A DNA stretch of 64,000 nt from Actinomadura meyerae (GTDB lineage: Bacteria > Actinomycetota > Actinomycetes > Streptosporangiales > Streptosporangiaceae), in contig NZ_FZOR01000003.1 in NCBI RefSeq assembly GCF_900188445.1, forward strand, positions 62,001 through 126,000, in the 5' to 3' direction. Position numbers and translations under genes: made by a program. The stretch's first letter is position 1. Each line of letters begins with the position of its first letter. Under the pieces are notes generated by a model. That model was not told the DNA's origin. It was given only the letters and a program-made list of their open reading frames with translations, and did no database searches. Shown in pieces: positions 41,770 to 50,563 of the stretch.

Positions 41770-42564
41770 ATGACGGACGCGGCGTTGCATGTGCATCGAT
41801 ATGGAGACCCGGCGGGAGCGCCCGTCGTGCTGCTGCACGGTGTCACGGGCCATGGGGCGCGGTGGCGGCGGACGGCGGAGGCGTACCTGGCCGACCGGTC
41901 CGTCCTGGCGCCCGACCTGCGCGGCCACGGCCGCTCGCCGCACGAGCCGCCCTGGACGGTCGAGCGGCACGTCGCGGACGTCCTGGCCCTCCTGGACGCC
42001 GAGGGCGTCGAGCGGGCCGACCTCGTCGGGCACTCCTACGGCGGGATGATCGCGCTGCACCTGGCGCGGACGGCGCCGCGCCGGGTCCGGCGGCTGCTGC
42101 TGCTCGACCCCGCGATCGGGCTGGCTCCGGAGGACGCGGCGCGCGAGGCCCGCGCGTACCTGGCGCCGGTGTCGTTCGGCGACGTGGCGGAGGCCCGCGC
42201 CCACCGGGCCGCGCGCTGGCCGGAGGCACCGCCCGAGGTGGTGGACGAGGAGGTCGCCGAGCACCTCGAACCCACCCCGGACGGGCGGCTGCGCTGGCGG
42301 TACGAGCCCGCGGCGGTGGTGACGGCGTACTCGGAGATGGCCCGGCCCCACCTGGCCCCGCCGCCGGACATGCCCACCCACCTGGTCATCGCCGCGCGGG
42401 CCGACCTCGTCCGCCCCGAGTTCGTGGTGGACTGCCGCGCCGCGCTCGGCCCGAACCTCGCGCTCAGCGAGATCGACGCCGGGCACATGCTCTACGTCGA
42501 CCGCCCGGAGGAGACCGGGACGCTGCTCGCCGGCTGGCTCAGCGGAGCAGCCGCCGCCCCGTGA
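41770..42564 (+). CDS. Alpha/beta-fold hydrolase
   Basis: 264 residues from the ATG at 41770. Complete triad: VVLLHGVTGHG oxyanion, nucleophile Ser in VGHSYGGMIAL, and the terminal DAGHMLYVDRPE His; the Asp region is HLVIAARADLVRPEF. Soluble, no signal peptide. Esterase, lipase-like or enol-lactonase functions are all possible. Overlaps the convergent DapB-like gene by 26 bp. Upstream frames crossing the PucR gene are shadows. Confidence 0.88.
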   Translation: MTDAALHVHRYGDPAGAPVVLLHGVTGHGARWRRTAEAYLADRSVLAPDLRGHGRSPHEPPWTVERHVADVLALLDAEGVERADLVGHSYGGMIALHLARTAPRRVRRLLLLDPAIGLAPEDAAREARAYLAPVSFGDVAEARAHRAARWPEAPPEVVDEEVAEHLEPTPDGRLRWRYEPAAVVTAYSEMARPHLAPPPDMPTHLVIAARADLVRPEFVVDCRAALGPNLALSEIDAGHMLYVDRPEETGTLLAGWLSGAAAAP

Positions 42565-43534
42565 ACAGCGGCAGGGTGAGCGGCGTGTGCAGGCCGGGCG
42601 GCGCCTCGGCGAGCGCCCGGACCGCGTTCACCATGCGCAGCGCGGTGGCGTCGGGGCCGTCCGGCCCGGCGAGGTCGAGCCGGGCGGCGGGCTCGCCCGC
42701 GATCTCGACGCGGTGTCCGGCCGCCGCGCCGGACGGCGGGGCGGGCCAGTGCGGGGCGAGCTCCGGCCGCGCCCGCAGGACGCGCTCGACCGTGAGCACG
42801 GCGCGGCCCCCCAGCACCCCCGACACCCGGTACCGCAGGCCCGCCACGGTGCCCTTCCCGATCCGGCCGCCCGGGACGTCGATCGCCTCGGGCGCCGGGC
42901 ACGTCTCGTAGTCCTCGGCGAGGTCGTCCAGCGGGACGGCGAGGTGCCGGGCGAGGAGCCGCACGACCGGGCCCCAGCGCCGCGCCGGGGCGCCCGGCCG
43001 CACGACCGGCGGGCGGCGTCCGATCGGCTCCCCGAACCCCGCCCGCGGGCCGGCCGCGCCGCGGAACTCGGTGATGGTGATCGACTCGATCCGCCGGCAC
43101 CCGCCGCTGAGCAGCGCCGGCAGCACGTCGTGCACCGGGCCGGGCGCGACGGCGAGGCAGCCCGCGCCGCCGGTGGCGCAGGCCGCGCGGAGCCGCCGGA
43201 CCAGCGCCGGGTCGGCGGACGGCGGGTCCACCAGCGCCGGCAGGGCGTGCGTGACCACCCCGGCGCCCGCGGCGAGCACGCGGCACAGGTCGCCCGCTGG
43301 GCCGCCGGTGAAGCAGACCGCCCGTGGCCGCCGGGCCAGGAGCCCGGCCGGGTCGGCGGTGACCGGCACCCCCACGGGCCGTCCGGTTCCGGCCAGTTCG
43401 GCGGCATCCATCCCGGTATGGCGGGGATCGTCCGACACGACGCCGGCGAGTTCGAGGTCGGGGTGCTCGATCAGGGCCCGGAGCGTCCGCGTGCCGACGG
43501 CGCCGAGGCCCCACTGGCCGACGAGATAGGACAT
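42539..43534 (-). CDS. DapB-like NAD(P)H-dependent amine/amino-acid dehydrogenase
   Basis: 331 residues. N-terminal Rossmann domain of the dihydrodipicolinate-reductase type (YLVGQWGLGAVGTRTLRALIEHPDLELAGVVSDD), then a substrate domain resembling 2,4-diaminopentanoate dehydrogenase. Pathways for its substrate are not encoded nearby. Cytoplasmic single gene; promoter region 43535-43653 is shared with the divergent ligase gene. Confidence 0.85.
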   Translation of the reverse strand: MSYLVGQWGLGAVGTRTLRALIEHPDLELAGVVSDDPRHTGMDAAELAGTGRPVGVPVTADPAGLLARRPRAVCFTGGPAGDLCRVLAAGAGVVTHALPALVDPPSADPALVRRLRAACATGGAGCLAVAPGPVHDVLPALLSGGCRRIESITITEFRGAAGPRAGFGEPIGRRPPVVRPGAPARRWGPVVRLLARHLAVPLDDLAEDYETCPAPEAIDVPGGRIGKGTVAGLRYRVSGVLGGRAVLTVERVLRARPELAPHWPAPPSGAAAGHRVEIAGEPAARLDLAGPDGPDATALRMVNAVRALAEAPPGLHTPLTLPLFTGRRLLR

Positions 43535-43653
43535 ACCACCAACTTTCGACCAAGCGTTAGGTCAAGCGCGGGGCGCATTGTAGGCACGCGCCCCCGACCA
43601 GGAGGATCCCCTCCGGGGACGTACAACGGTGCACTCCCGGGAAGGACATCCTG

Positions 43654-44784
43654 GTGACAGTGCACACGGGCCCGCGCACCTTCGGGGTGGAGGAGGAGCT
43701 GCTCCTCGTCGACCCCGCGACCGGTGCGCCGCAGGCAGCCTCCGGTTCCGTCATCCGCTACGCCCGGCGGCACGACGAGCTGTTCCAGACCGGCGGCCGG
43801 CGGTCGAAGTCGCTGGAGACCGAACTCCAGCGCGAGCAGCTGGAGACCGCGACACCGGTCTGCACCTCGCTCGGCGAGCTGTCCGAGCACGTGCGGACGG
43901 CGCGGCTGGCGGCGGCCAAGTCGGCGGCCGGGATCGGCATCGCCGTCGCCGCCCTCGCCACGTCGCCGGTCAGCGTCCGGCCGTCGCCCACGCCCACGGA
44001 CCGCTACCTGCGGATGCTCGACGCCTACGGGCCCGCCGCCGGCGAGCAGCTCACCTGCGGCTGCCACGTGCACGTGGGCATCGACTCCCCGGAGGAGGGC
44101 GTCGCCGTCCTGGACCGGATCCGGCCATGGCTGCCGCCCCTGCTCGCGCTCAGCGGCAACTCGCCGTTCTGGCAGGGCGCCGACACCGGCTACGACAGCT
44201 GGCGGCACCAGGTGTGGAGCCGGTGGCCGTCCAGCGGGCCCACCGAGCTGTTCGGCTCCGCCGCCGCGTACCGGGCCACGGTCGAGGCGATGCTCGCCAC
44301 CGGCGCCCTCGTCGACGAGGGCATGGTCTACTTCGACGCCCGGCTGTCGCGGCACTACCCGACCGTGGAGGTCCGGGTGCCGGACGTGTGCCTGGACGCC
44401 GACGACGCCGTGCTGATCGCCGCGTTCGTCCGGGCGCTGGTCGACACCGCCGCCCGCGCCTGGCGCCGCGGCGATCCGCCCGCCCCGATGCGGGCCGACC
44501 TGATGCGCCTCGCGATGTGGCGGGCCGGGCGGTCCGGCCTGCGCGGCGACCTCGTGCACCCGTGCACCGGCCGCGCGGCCCCCGCCGGCGCCGTCGTGGA
44601 CGCCCTGCTCGACCACGCGGCTCCGGCCCTGGACCGCGCCGGCGACCTCGGCGCCGTCACCCGACTGCTGCCCAGCCTGCTGGAACGCGGGAACGGCGCC
44701 CGCTTCCAGCGCGAGGTCCACACCCGGACCCACGACATCTCCGCCGTGGTGGCCGCCGCCGCGGACCAGACCGTCGCCGTTTGA
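43654..44784 (+). CDS. YbdK-type carboxylate-amine ligase (GCS2 family)
   Basis: 376 residues, GTG with ggaagga upstream. GCS2 fold: TFGVEEELLLVDPATGAP (ATP-metal Glu cluster), CGCHVHVGI, LSGNSPFWQGADTGYDSWR and VEVRVPDVC. The family makes weak glutamate-cysteine or other gamma-amide bonds. No gshB or mycothiol/ergothioneine gene adjoins it, so the real amine is unknown. A convergent terminator separates it from the WYL gene. Confidence 0.9.
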   Translation: MTVHTGPRTFGVEEELLLVDPATGAPQAASGSVIRYARRHDELFQTGGRRSKSLETELQREQLETATPVCTSLGELSEHVRTARLAAAKSAAGIGIAVAALATSPVSVRPSPTPTDRYLRMLDAYGPAAGEQLTCGCHVHVGIDSPEEGVAVLDRIRPWLPPLLALSGNSPFWQGADTGYDSWRHQVWSRWPSSGPTELFGSAAAYRATVEAMLATGALVDEGMVYFDARLSRHYPTVEVRVPDVCLDADDAVLIAAFVRALVDTAARAWRRGDPPAPMRADLMRLAMWRAGRSGLRGDLVHPCTGRAAPAGAVVDALLDHAAPALDRAGDLGAVTRLLPSLLERGNGARFQREVHTRTHDISAVVAAAADQTVAV

Positions 44785-44823
44785 CGCAAGGGGCCGCCAG
44801 GCATCGGCGGCATGGCGCCCGGA

Positions 44824-44862
44824 CGGCGGGCCCGCGTTCGGGGGGAGTCGCGGGGCCCGCCG
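44824..44862. terminator. Bidirectional terminator
   Basis: GC stem cggcgggcccgcg with a near-perfect complement (one bulged G) around a 12-base loop, between the convergent genes ending at 44784 and 44871. Confidence 0.7.
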
Positions 44863-44870
44863 CCCGAGGG

Positions 44871-45368
44871 TCAGGACGCCCTGCGCTGGAAGGGCAGGTA
44901 GCGGTCGGCGCGGCGGGGGCGGGCCCGCAGCCCGGTGGACTCGACGGCGAGGATCCGGTCGAAGCGGAAGGCCCGCACGCCGCGCCGCATCCGGCACCAG
45001 CCGACGAGGTACCAGTGGTCGCGGTGGACGAGGCAGGTGACGGGCTCCACCTCGCGGATCGTGACGTTGGCGCCGGCGTCGCCGTAGCAGAGCCGGACGA
45101 CGCGGTGCTCGGTGACGGCGGCGGCGATCACGCGGGCGCGGTCGGAGGTGGAGGCGTCCAGGGGCGCGGTGAGGGTGGCGAGGGTGGTGGTGACGACGTC
45201 GTCGTGGGGGGTGGCGTCGAGGAGGGTGTGCAGGGCCCGCCGCGCCGTCGTGGCCTGCGGGCCGGTGCCGAGGTGCGCGAGCGACAGCGCGAGGGCGGCG
45301 ATCTCGGCCGCGGTGAGCGGGGCCGGCGCGGTGGGCGCGGTCTGGGGGTGCGTCGCAACGTTCGCCAT
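44871..45368 (-). CDS. WYL-domain protein without a winged helix
   Basis: 165 residues from the ATG at 45368. The C-terminal WYL core is clear (VVRLCYGDAGANVTIREVEPVT, then DHWYLVGWCRMRRGVRAFRFDRI). Residues 1-60 are Ala/Thr-rich and helical, not the winged helix that usually precedes WYL, so it may act without DNA binding or with a partner. Divergent from the kinase operon; paired arms ttgtggagcc and complement (45397-45505) lie in the shared control region. WYL domains sense ligands or nucleic acid ends. Confidence 0.8.
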   Translation of the reverse strand: MANVATHPQTAPTAPAPLTAAEIAALALSLAHLGTGPQATTARRALHTLLDATPHDDVVTTTLATLTAPLDASTSDRARVIAAAVTEHRVVRLCYGDAGANVTIREVEPVTCLVHRDHWYLVGWCRMRRGVRAFRFDRILAVESTGLRARPRRADRYLPFQRRAS

Positions 45369-45396
45369 GGTTCGATCATACGTTCGAACACTGACA

Positions 45397-45505
45397 TTGT
45401 GGAGCCCGCGGGCGCGGCCGGATCGCGTCGCGTGACGCACCGGCGGCGAAGATCGCCGCCCGGTTGAGAACGCGGGCGCGTATGCGGAAAACTGAGGCTC
45501 CACAA
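45397..45505. promoter_or_regulatory. Widely spaced inverted repeat between WYL gene and kinase operon
   Basis: Perfect 10-bp arms ttgtggagcc (45397-45406) and ggctccacaa (45496-45505), 89 bp apart, extendable with mismatch. Spacing near eight helical turns suits a looping or paired-dimer operator for the WYL protein or another regulator. Confidence 0.45.
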
Positions 45506-45558
45506 CGTGCTCTATTCGGGGGAATCGGGGGCGAACATGGCTCGACCGAGGAGCGGCG

Positions 45559-46785
45559 TTGAGTGACGCGCGGGTGACCGGCCCCCCATTGAGCCGCGAG
45601 GAGGCCGACCGGACGCTGGCGCGGCTCCGGGACGAGCGCGAGCGGATCGGCTCCGCGCTGCTCGAACTGGAGGCCCACCAGGGGTACCAGCTGCTGGAAG
45701 GCGCCACCCTGACCGGGGAGACGCGGCGCGTGCAGGAGGACGTGCGGTCCCGCGCGGCGTCCCTGTGGACGCTCTTCGACCTGTACGGCCGCACGGTCGA
45801 CGCCGCCGAGGACCTCCGGGCCCGCCACGGCCGTCCGGGGCAGGCGCAGCTCGCGGAGCTGACCCGGCTGCTCACCGGGCCGTCGGTGGAGCTGCCGGTC
45901 CGGGAGGTGCCGCTGGAGCGGCGGACGCTGCTGGCCGTCCCGTCCGGGGAGCGGATCACGCTGCGGGCGGCGGTCGACCGGATGACGGCGCTGTACGAGG
46001 AGATCGCGCGGTCGGTCGCCGCGCTCGACACGGTCTGGTCGACGCTGCTGTCCCGGCTCGCCGAGGTCGAGGCGGAGCGGCGCGGGGCCGCGGAGCTGCT
46101 GGAGTCCCTCGGCGGGAGCGACCCGGAGTTCGACCGGCTGCGCGCGGAGCTGGAGTCGGCCGCGGCCGTGGTGCGCGCCGACCCGCTGGCGCTGGCGCGC
46201 GACGGGCGCGCCGACACCGCGCGGCTCGACGGGATCCGCACCGGCCTCGCCGGGGTGCGCCGCGGGCTGGCCGAGGCCGAGCGGCTGCGCGACGGCTTCG
46301 CCGACCGGATCCGCGGCGTCGCCGCCGCGGTGGAGCGGCTGCGCGCCGCGGAGGCGGAGGCGCGCGCGGTCCGCGCCGAGGTGCTCGCCAAGATCGCCTC
46401 CCCGGCGCTGCCCGACCTGCCGGAGGCGGCCGCGGTGCTCGCCGACCGGCTCGCCGCCGTCGCCGCGCCGCCGCGCGGCGGCTGGCACCGCCTGGCCGAG
46501 CGGATCGCCGACCTGGAGCGCGCCGCCGCGACCGCGCTGGAGCGGGCGGTGGAGACCACCGGCGTGATCCGCGGCCTGCTGGACCGCCGCGAGGAGCTGC
46601 GCGGCCGGCTGGAGGCCTACCGGGCGAAGGCCGCGCGGCTCGGCCACGCCGAGGACGCCGAACTCGCCCGGATCTACGAGCAGGCCCGCGAACTGCTGTG
46701 GACCTCCCCCTGCGACCTGCGGAAGGCGACCGTGTCGCTCTCCGGCTACCAGCAGGCCATCATGTCGCGGGCGAAGGGAGCGTAA
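45559..46785 (+). CDS. Coiled-coil protein heading the kinase operon
   Basis: 408 residues, TTG start with gaggag upstream. Almost entirely helical with long heptad stretches (EADRTLARLRDERERIGSAL, LLSRLAEVEAERRGAAELLE, AERIADLERAAATALERAVE) and a short aromatic end (LWTSPCDLRKATVSLSGYQQAI). No enzyme motif. The kinase gene starts 2 bp after its stop, so a scaffold or regulatory partner of the kinase is likely. Family not recognised beyond this gene neighbourhood. Confidence 0.82.
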   Translation: MSDARVTGPPLSREEADRTLARLRDERERIGSALLELEAHQGYQLLEGATLTGETRRVQEDVRSRAASLWTLFDLYGRTVDAAEDLRARHGRPGQAQLAELTRLLTGPSVELPVREVPLERRTLLAVPSGERITLRAAVDRMTALYEEIARSVAALDTVWSTLLSRLAEVEAERRGAAELLESLGGSDPEFDRLRAELESAAAVVRADPLALARDGRADTARLDGIRTGLAGVRRGLAEAERLRDGFADRIRGVAAAVERLRAAEAEARAVRAEVLAKIASPALPDLPEAAAVLADRLAAVAAPPRGGWHRLAERIADLERAAATALERAVETTGVIRGLLDRREELRGRLEAYRAKAARLGHAEDAELARIYEQARELLWTSPCDLRKATVSLSGYQQAIMSRAKGA

Positions 46786-46787
46786 CG

Positions 46788-49235
46788 ATGAGGCAGTGCA
46801 CCGAGCCGGGCTGCGGCGGAACCGTCGAGGGCGGCTACTGCGTCGTATGCGGCGTGGCATCCTCGCCCGGAATCCCGGCCCCGACCCCGGCCCCGGCGCC
46901 GCCGTCCGCGGCGGGCGCGTGCGCGCAGCCGGGCTGCGGCGGGACGATCACCGACGGCTACTGCGACGTGTGCGGCAGCCCGCCCGCGAGTCCCGCGCCG
47001 TCCGTGCCGGCGCCCCGCCCGGCCGCCGAGCGCGCCGACGACGCGTGCGGCCAGGCCGGCTGCGGCGGAAAGATCATGGACGGCTACTGCGACGTGTGCG
47101 GCTCGCCGCCCGCGCACACCTCCCTCGTCGCCCCCGCCGGCACCACCGGCAGCGCCCGCACGGGCAGCACCCGGACGGGCAGCACCCGCACCGGGTCCTC
47201 GCGCTCGTCGGGCCGCCGCGGCATGCTCGGCGCCGGGCTGGTGGAGGTGCCGCGCGTCCCCTACCGGGACCCGTCCAGCGCGGTGATGAGCGACCCGCAG
47301 GTCGCCGAGGCCAAGCGGTTCTGCAGCAGCTGCGGCGAGCCCGTCGGCCGGGGGCGCGGCGACCGGCCCGGCCGCACCGAGGGGTTCTGCCCCAAGTGCG
47401 GCACGCGCTTCTCCTACACCCCGAAGCTCAACCCGGGCGACCTGGTCGGCGGGCAGTACGACGTGCTGGGGTGCCTCGCGCACGGCGGCCTCGGCTGGAT
47501 CTACCTCGCCAAGGACCGCAACGTCAGCGACCGCTGGGTGGTGCTGAAGGGCCTGCTGGACAGCGGCGACGCCGACGCGATGGCCGCCGCGGCGGCCGAG
47601 CGGGCCTACCTCGCCGAGGTCGAGCACCCCAACATCGTCAAGATCTACAACTTCGTGCAGCACGACGGCGACGGCTACATCGTCATGGAGTACGTCGGCG
47701 GCGAGTCGGTCAAGGACATCCTGCTGCGGCAGCCGCAGCCGCCGGGCGAGAAGCACCTGCCGCTGGCGCAGGCCATCGCCTACGGCCTGGAGGCGCTGCG
47801 CGCGTTCGAGTACCTGCACGCGCAGGGCCTGCTGTACTGCGACTTCAAGCCGGACAACGTGATCCAGTCGGAGGAGCAGCTGCGGCTCATCGACCTCGGC
47901 GGCGTCCGGCGGCTGGACGACCCGGACGGCGCCATCTGGGGCACGGTCGGCTACCAGGCCCCCGAGATCGCCGACGAGGGCCCCTCCATCTCCTCCGACC
48001 TCTACACGGTCGGCCGCGCGCTCGCCGTGCTCAGCTTCCCCTTCCGGGGCTACACCCGGACGTACGTCCATTCGCTGCCGCCCGCCTCCGACGTCCCGGT
48101 GTTCCAGCGGTTCGAGTCGTTCCACCGGTTCCTGCTGCGCGCGACGCACGCCGATCCGGACGAGCGGTTCCAGGACGCGGCGGAGATGGCCGAGCAGCTC
48201 ACCGGTGTGCTGCGCGAGGTCCTCGCCGCCGAGGACGGCACGCCCCGGCCCGCCCCGTCCGGGCTGTTCGGGCCGGAGCGGTTCACCGCCCGGATGGCGG
48301 GCGGCGAGGCGGACGCGCACGCGCTGCCGCCCGTCCCGCCGGAGGTCGCCGCGGCGGCGCTGCCGGTGCCGCTGGTGGACGGATCCGACCCCGCCGCCGG
48401 GTTCGTGTCGGGCCTGTCGGCCCTGGAGCCCGCGCAGGTCGCGGAGGCGGCGGCGAACGCGCCCGCGCGCACCCCGGAGGTGCGGCTCGCGCTCGCCCGG
48501 GTGAAGATCGAGCTCGGCGCCGTGGACGAGGCCGGCGCCCTGCTCGACGAGCTGGACGCCGAGCGCCCCGGCGACTGGCGGGTCTCCTGGTACCGGGCGG
48601 TGGCGCTGCTCGCGCGGGGCCGGACGGCGGAGGCCGAGCCGCTGTTCGACCGGCTGTACGGGCTGCTGCCCGGCGAGGCGGCGCCCAAGCTGGCGCTGGC
48701 GTACTGCAAGGAGTCCTCCGCGCCCGCCGACGCCGTCCGCCTGTACGAGACGGTGTGGCGCACCGACCAGAGCTACCTCAACGCCGCGTTCGGCCTGGCC
48801 CGGGTGCACCTCGCCGCGGGCGACCGGGCCGCGGCCGCCGCCGCGCTCGACTCGGTCCCGAAGATCTCCATCCGGTACGTGCCCGCGCAGGTCGCGGCGG
48901 TCGCCACGGCGGTGCGCGGCCGGCCGCCCGCGGAGCTGTCGGCGGCCGAGCTGGTCACCGCGGGGAACCGGCTCGCCGCCCTCGACCTGGACGCCGAGCG
49001 CCGCGACCGGCTCGCCGCCGAGGTGCTGGAGGCGGCGCTCGACTGGCTGCTCTCCGGCTCCGGGACGGGCGGCGCGCAGGGCGGGTCGCTGCTCGGCGCG
49101 CCGCTGCGGGAGACGGCGCTGCGCCGCCGGCTGGAGGCGACGTACCGGGAGCTGGCGCGCCGCACCCGCGACCGGGACGAGTGCCGCCGGCTCGTCGACT
49201 CCGCCAACGCCGTACGCCCGAGGACGCTGCTGTGA
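46788..49235 (+). CDS. pknG: PknG-type Ser/Thr protein kinase with extra zinc-binding repeats
   Basis: 815 residues. Residues 4-104 hold three repeats of C-x4-C-x8-C-x2-C (C4, C45, C87 and partners) with GYCDVCGSPP, then a PknG-style rubredoxin site (C179, C182, C201, C204). Kinase domain about 224-500: K254 in VVLKG, D352 in YCDFKPDNVI, D369 in LIDLGG; a non-RD kinase like mycobacterial PknG. The C-terminal third is TPR-like (VRLALARVKIELGAVDEAGALL). Overlaps the phosphatase by 4 bp. Mycobacterial PknG answers amino-acid signals from GlnX/GlnH, both encoded downstream here. Confidence 0.94.
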   Translation: MRQCTEPGCGGTVEGGYCVVCGVASSPGIPAPTPAPAPPSAAGACAQPGCGGTITDGYCDVCGSPPASPAPSVPAPRPAAERADDACGQAGCGGKIMDGYCDVCGSPPAHTSLVAPAGTTGSARTGSTRTGSTRTGSSRSSGRRGMLGAGLVEVPRVPYRDPSSAVMSDPQVAEAKRFCSSCGEPVGRGRGDRPGRTEGFCPKCGTRFSYTPKLNPGDLVGGQYDVLGCLAHGGLGWIYLAKDRNVSDRWVVLKGLLDSGDADAMAAAAAERAYLAEVEHPNIVKIYNFVQHDGDGYIVMEYVGGESVKDILLRQPQPPGEKHLPLAQAIAYGLEALRAFEYLHAQGLLYCDFKPDNVIQSEEQLRLIDLGGVRRLDDPDGAIWGTVGYQAPEIADEGPSISSDLYTVGRALAVLSFPFRGYTRTYVHSLPPASDVPVFQRFESFHRFLLRATHADPDERFQDAAEMAEQLTGVLREVLAAEDGTPRPAPSGLFGPERFTARMAGGEADAHALPPVPPEVAAAALPVPLVDGSDPAAGFVSGLSALEPAQVAEAAANAPARTPEVRLALARVKIELGAVDEAGALLDELDAERPGDWRVSWYRAVALLARGRTAEAEPLFDRLYGLLPGEAAPKLALAYCKESSAPADAVRLYETVWRTDQSYLNAAFGLARVHLAAGDRAAAAAALDSVPKISIRYVPAQVAAVATAVRGRPPAELSAAELVTAGNRLAALDLDAERRDRLAAEVLEAALDWLLSGSGTGGAQGGSLLGAPLRETALRRRLEATYRELARRTRDRDECRRLVDSANAVRPRTLL

Positions 49236-50563
49236 CCGACGACCCGACCGCCGCCGAGCACGCCAAGGCCGCGGAGCTGTCCTGCCCCGCCTGCGGCGAG
49301 ATCGTCTACGCGGAGGAGGTCTACTGCGAGGAGTGCGGGCACCGGCTGACCGACGCGCCGCCCCCGCCGCCCGCGGCCCCCGAGCCCGCGGCGCGGCCGT
49401 GCACCGGCTGCGGCCGGACGGCCATCGACGCCGACGGCTACTGCGAGCACTGCGGGCTGCGCCAGCCCGCCGAGCGCGACCACGTCGAGCTGGAGCTGCC
49501 CGCCCCGGGCGCCGGCGGGCCGGTGGTCGCGGCGGGCGCCAGCGACCGGGGCCGCCGCTACAGCCGCAACGAGGACGCGATCGCCCTGGCCGCGCACGCC
49601 GCCGGGGTCGCGGCCGTGGTGTCCGACGGCGTCGGCTCGTCCCAGCGCCCCGAGGATGCCTCCCGCACCGCCGCCGACACCGGCGCCGCCGAGCTGGTGG
49701 CGCGGCTCGACGCCGGGGAGGACCCCGAGGACGCCACCCGGCACGCGGCGCTGCGCGCGGCGGCGGCGGTCGCCGCGCTCGCCACCTCCCCGGCGGACGC
49801 GCCGTCCTGCACCTATGTGTCCGCGGTGACGCGCGGCGCGACCATCACCGTCGGCTGGATCGGCGACAGCCGCGCCTACTGGCTGTCCGCGGACGGCACC
49901 GCGGCGCCCGGCGAGAACGGGTCACGGGAACCGGCACCCGGCGCCAGTGCCTCCCAGGACGCCGCCGGCACCGCCGACGCCCCCGACGCCGCCGAGGTCA
50001 GCACCGGCGACCTCGCCGAGCTGGGCCCGTCCCGGCGCCTCACCGAGGACGACTCGTGGGCGGCGTTCATGGTCGCCGAGGGGTCGCTGACCGAGGCGGA
50101 GGCCGAGGCGCACCCGAACGCGCACGTCATCACCGCGTGGCTGGGCGTGGACGCGGGCGAGGTCCGGCCGCACGTCGCGACGTTCCGGCCGGCGGGGCCC
50201 GGCACGCTGCTGGTGTGCAGCGACGGCCTGTGGAACTACTTCCCGGCGGCCGGCGACCTGGCCGCGCTCCTCACCGGCACCGCCGGCGACGCGGCCGGTG
50301 ACGGCCGGGCGGACAACGGTCAGGCGGACGACGGCCGAACGGACGACGGCGGGGCGGCGGGCACCGGCGCGCTCGACCCGGCGGCCGACCCGCTCGGCAC
50401 CGCCAGAGCCCTCGTCCGGCACGCCCTCGACGCCGGCGGCCGCGACAACATCACCGTCGCGGTGATCCCGCTCCCGTCCCCCGCTGCCCCCGCCTCCCCC
50501 GCCGCCCCCCGTCTCCCCGCCCAGAGCCGCGACACACCGCAGAGCACGGAGCAGCCCCGATGA
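49232..50563 (+). CDS. PP2C-type Ser/Thr phosphatase with two zinc ribbons
   Basis: 443 residues. Two N-terminal four-Cys ribbons (C18, C21, C32, C35 and C57, C60, C71, C74; YCEECGHRL and YCEHCGLRQ) precede the PP2C domain: GASDRGRRYSRNEDA, VVSDGVGSS (metal Asp), WIGDSRAYW, CSDGLWNYF and GRDNITVAV. Two inserted acidic, Gly-rich loops are probably disordered. Starts inside the kinase stop (GTGA), so kinase and phosphatase are made together and probably act on the same substrates. No transmembrane helix. Confidence 0.94.
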   Translation: MTDDPTAAEHAKAAELSCPACGEIVYAEEVYCEECGHRLTDAPPPPPAAPEPAARPCTGCGRTAIDADGYCEHCGLRQPAERDHVELELPAPGAGGPVVAAGASDRGRRYSRNEDAIALAAHAAGVAAVVSDGVGSSQRPEDASRTAADTGAAELVARLDAGEDPEDATRHAALRAAAAVAALATSPADAPSCTYVSAVTRGATITVGWIGDSRAYWLSADGTAAPGENGSREPAPGASASQDAAGTADAPDAAEVSTGDLAELGPSRRLTEDDSWAAFMVAEGSLTEAEAEAHPNAHVITAWLGVDAGEVRPHVATFRPAGPGTLLVCSDGLWNYFPAAGDLAALLTGTAGDAAGDGRADNGQADDGRTDDGGAAGTGALDPAADPLGTARALVRHALDAGGRDNITVAVIPLPSPAAPASPAAPRLPAQSRDTPQSTEQPR

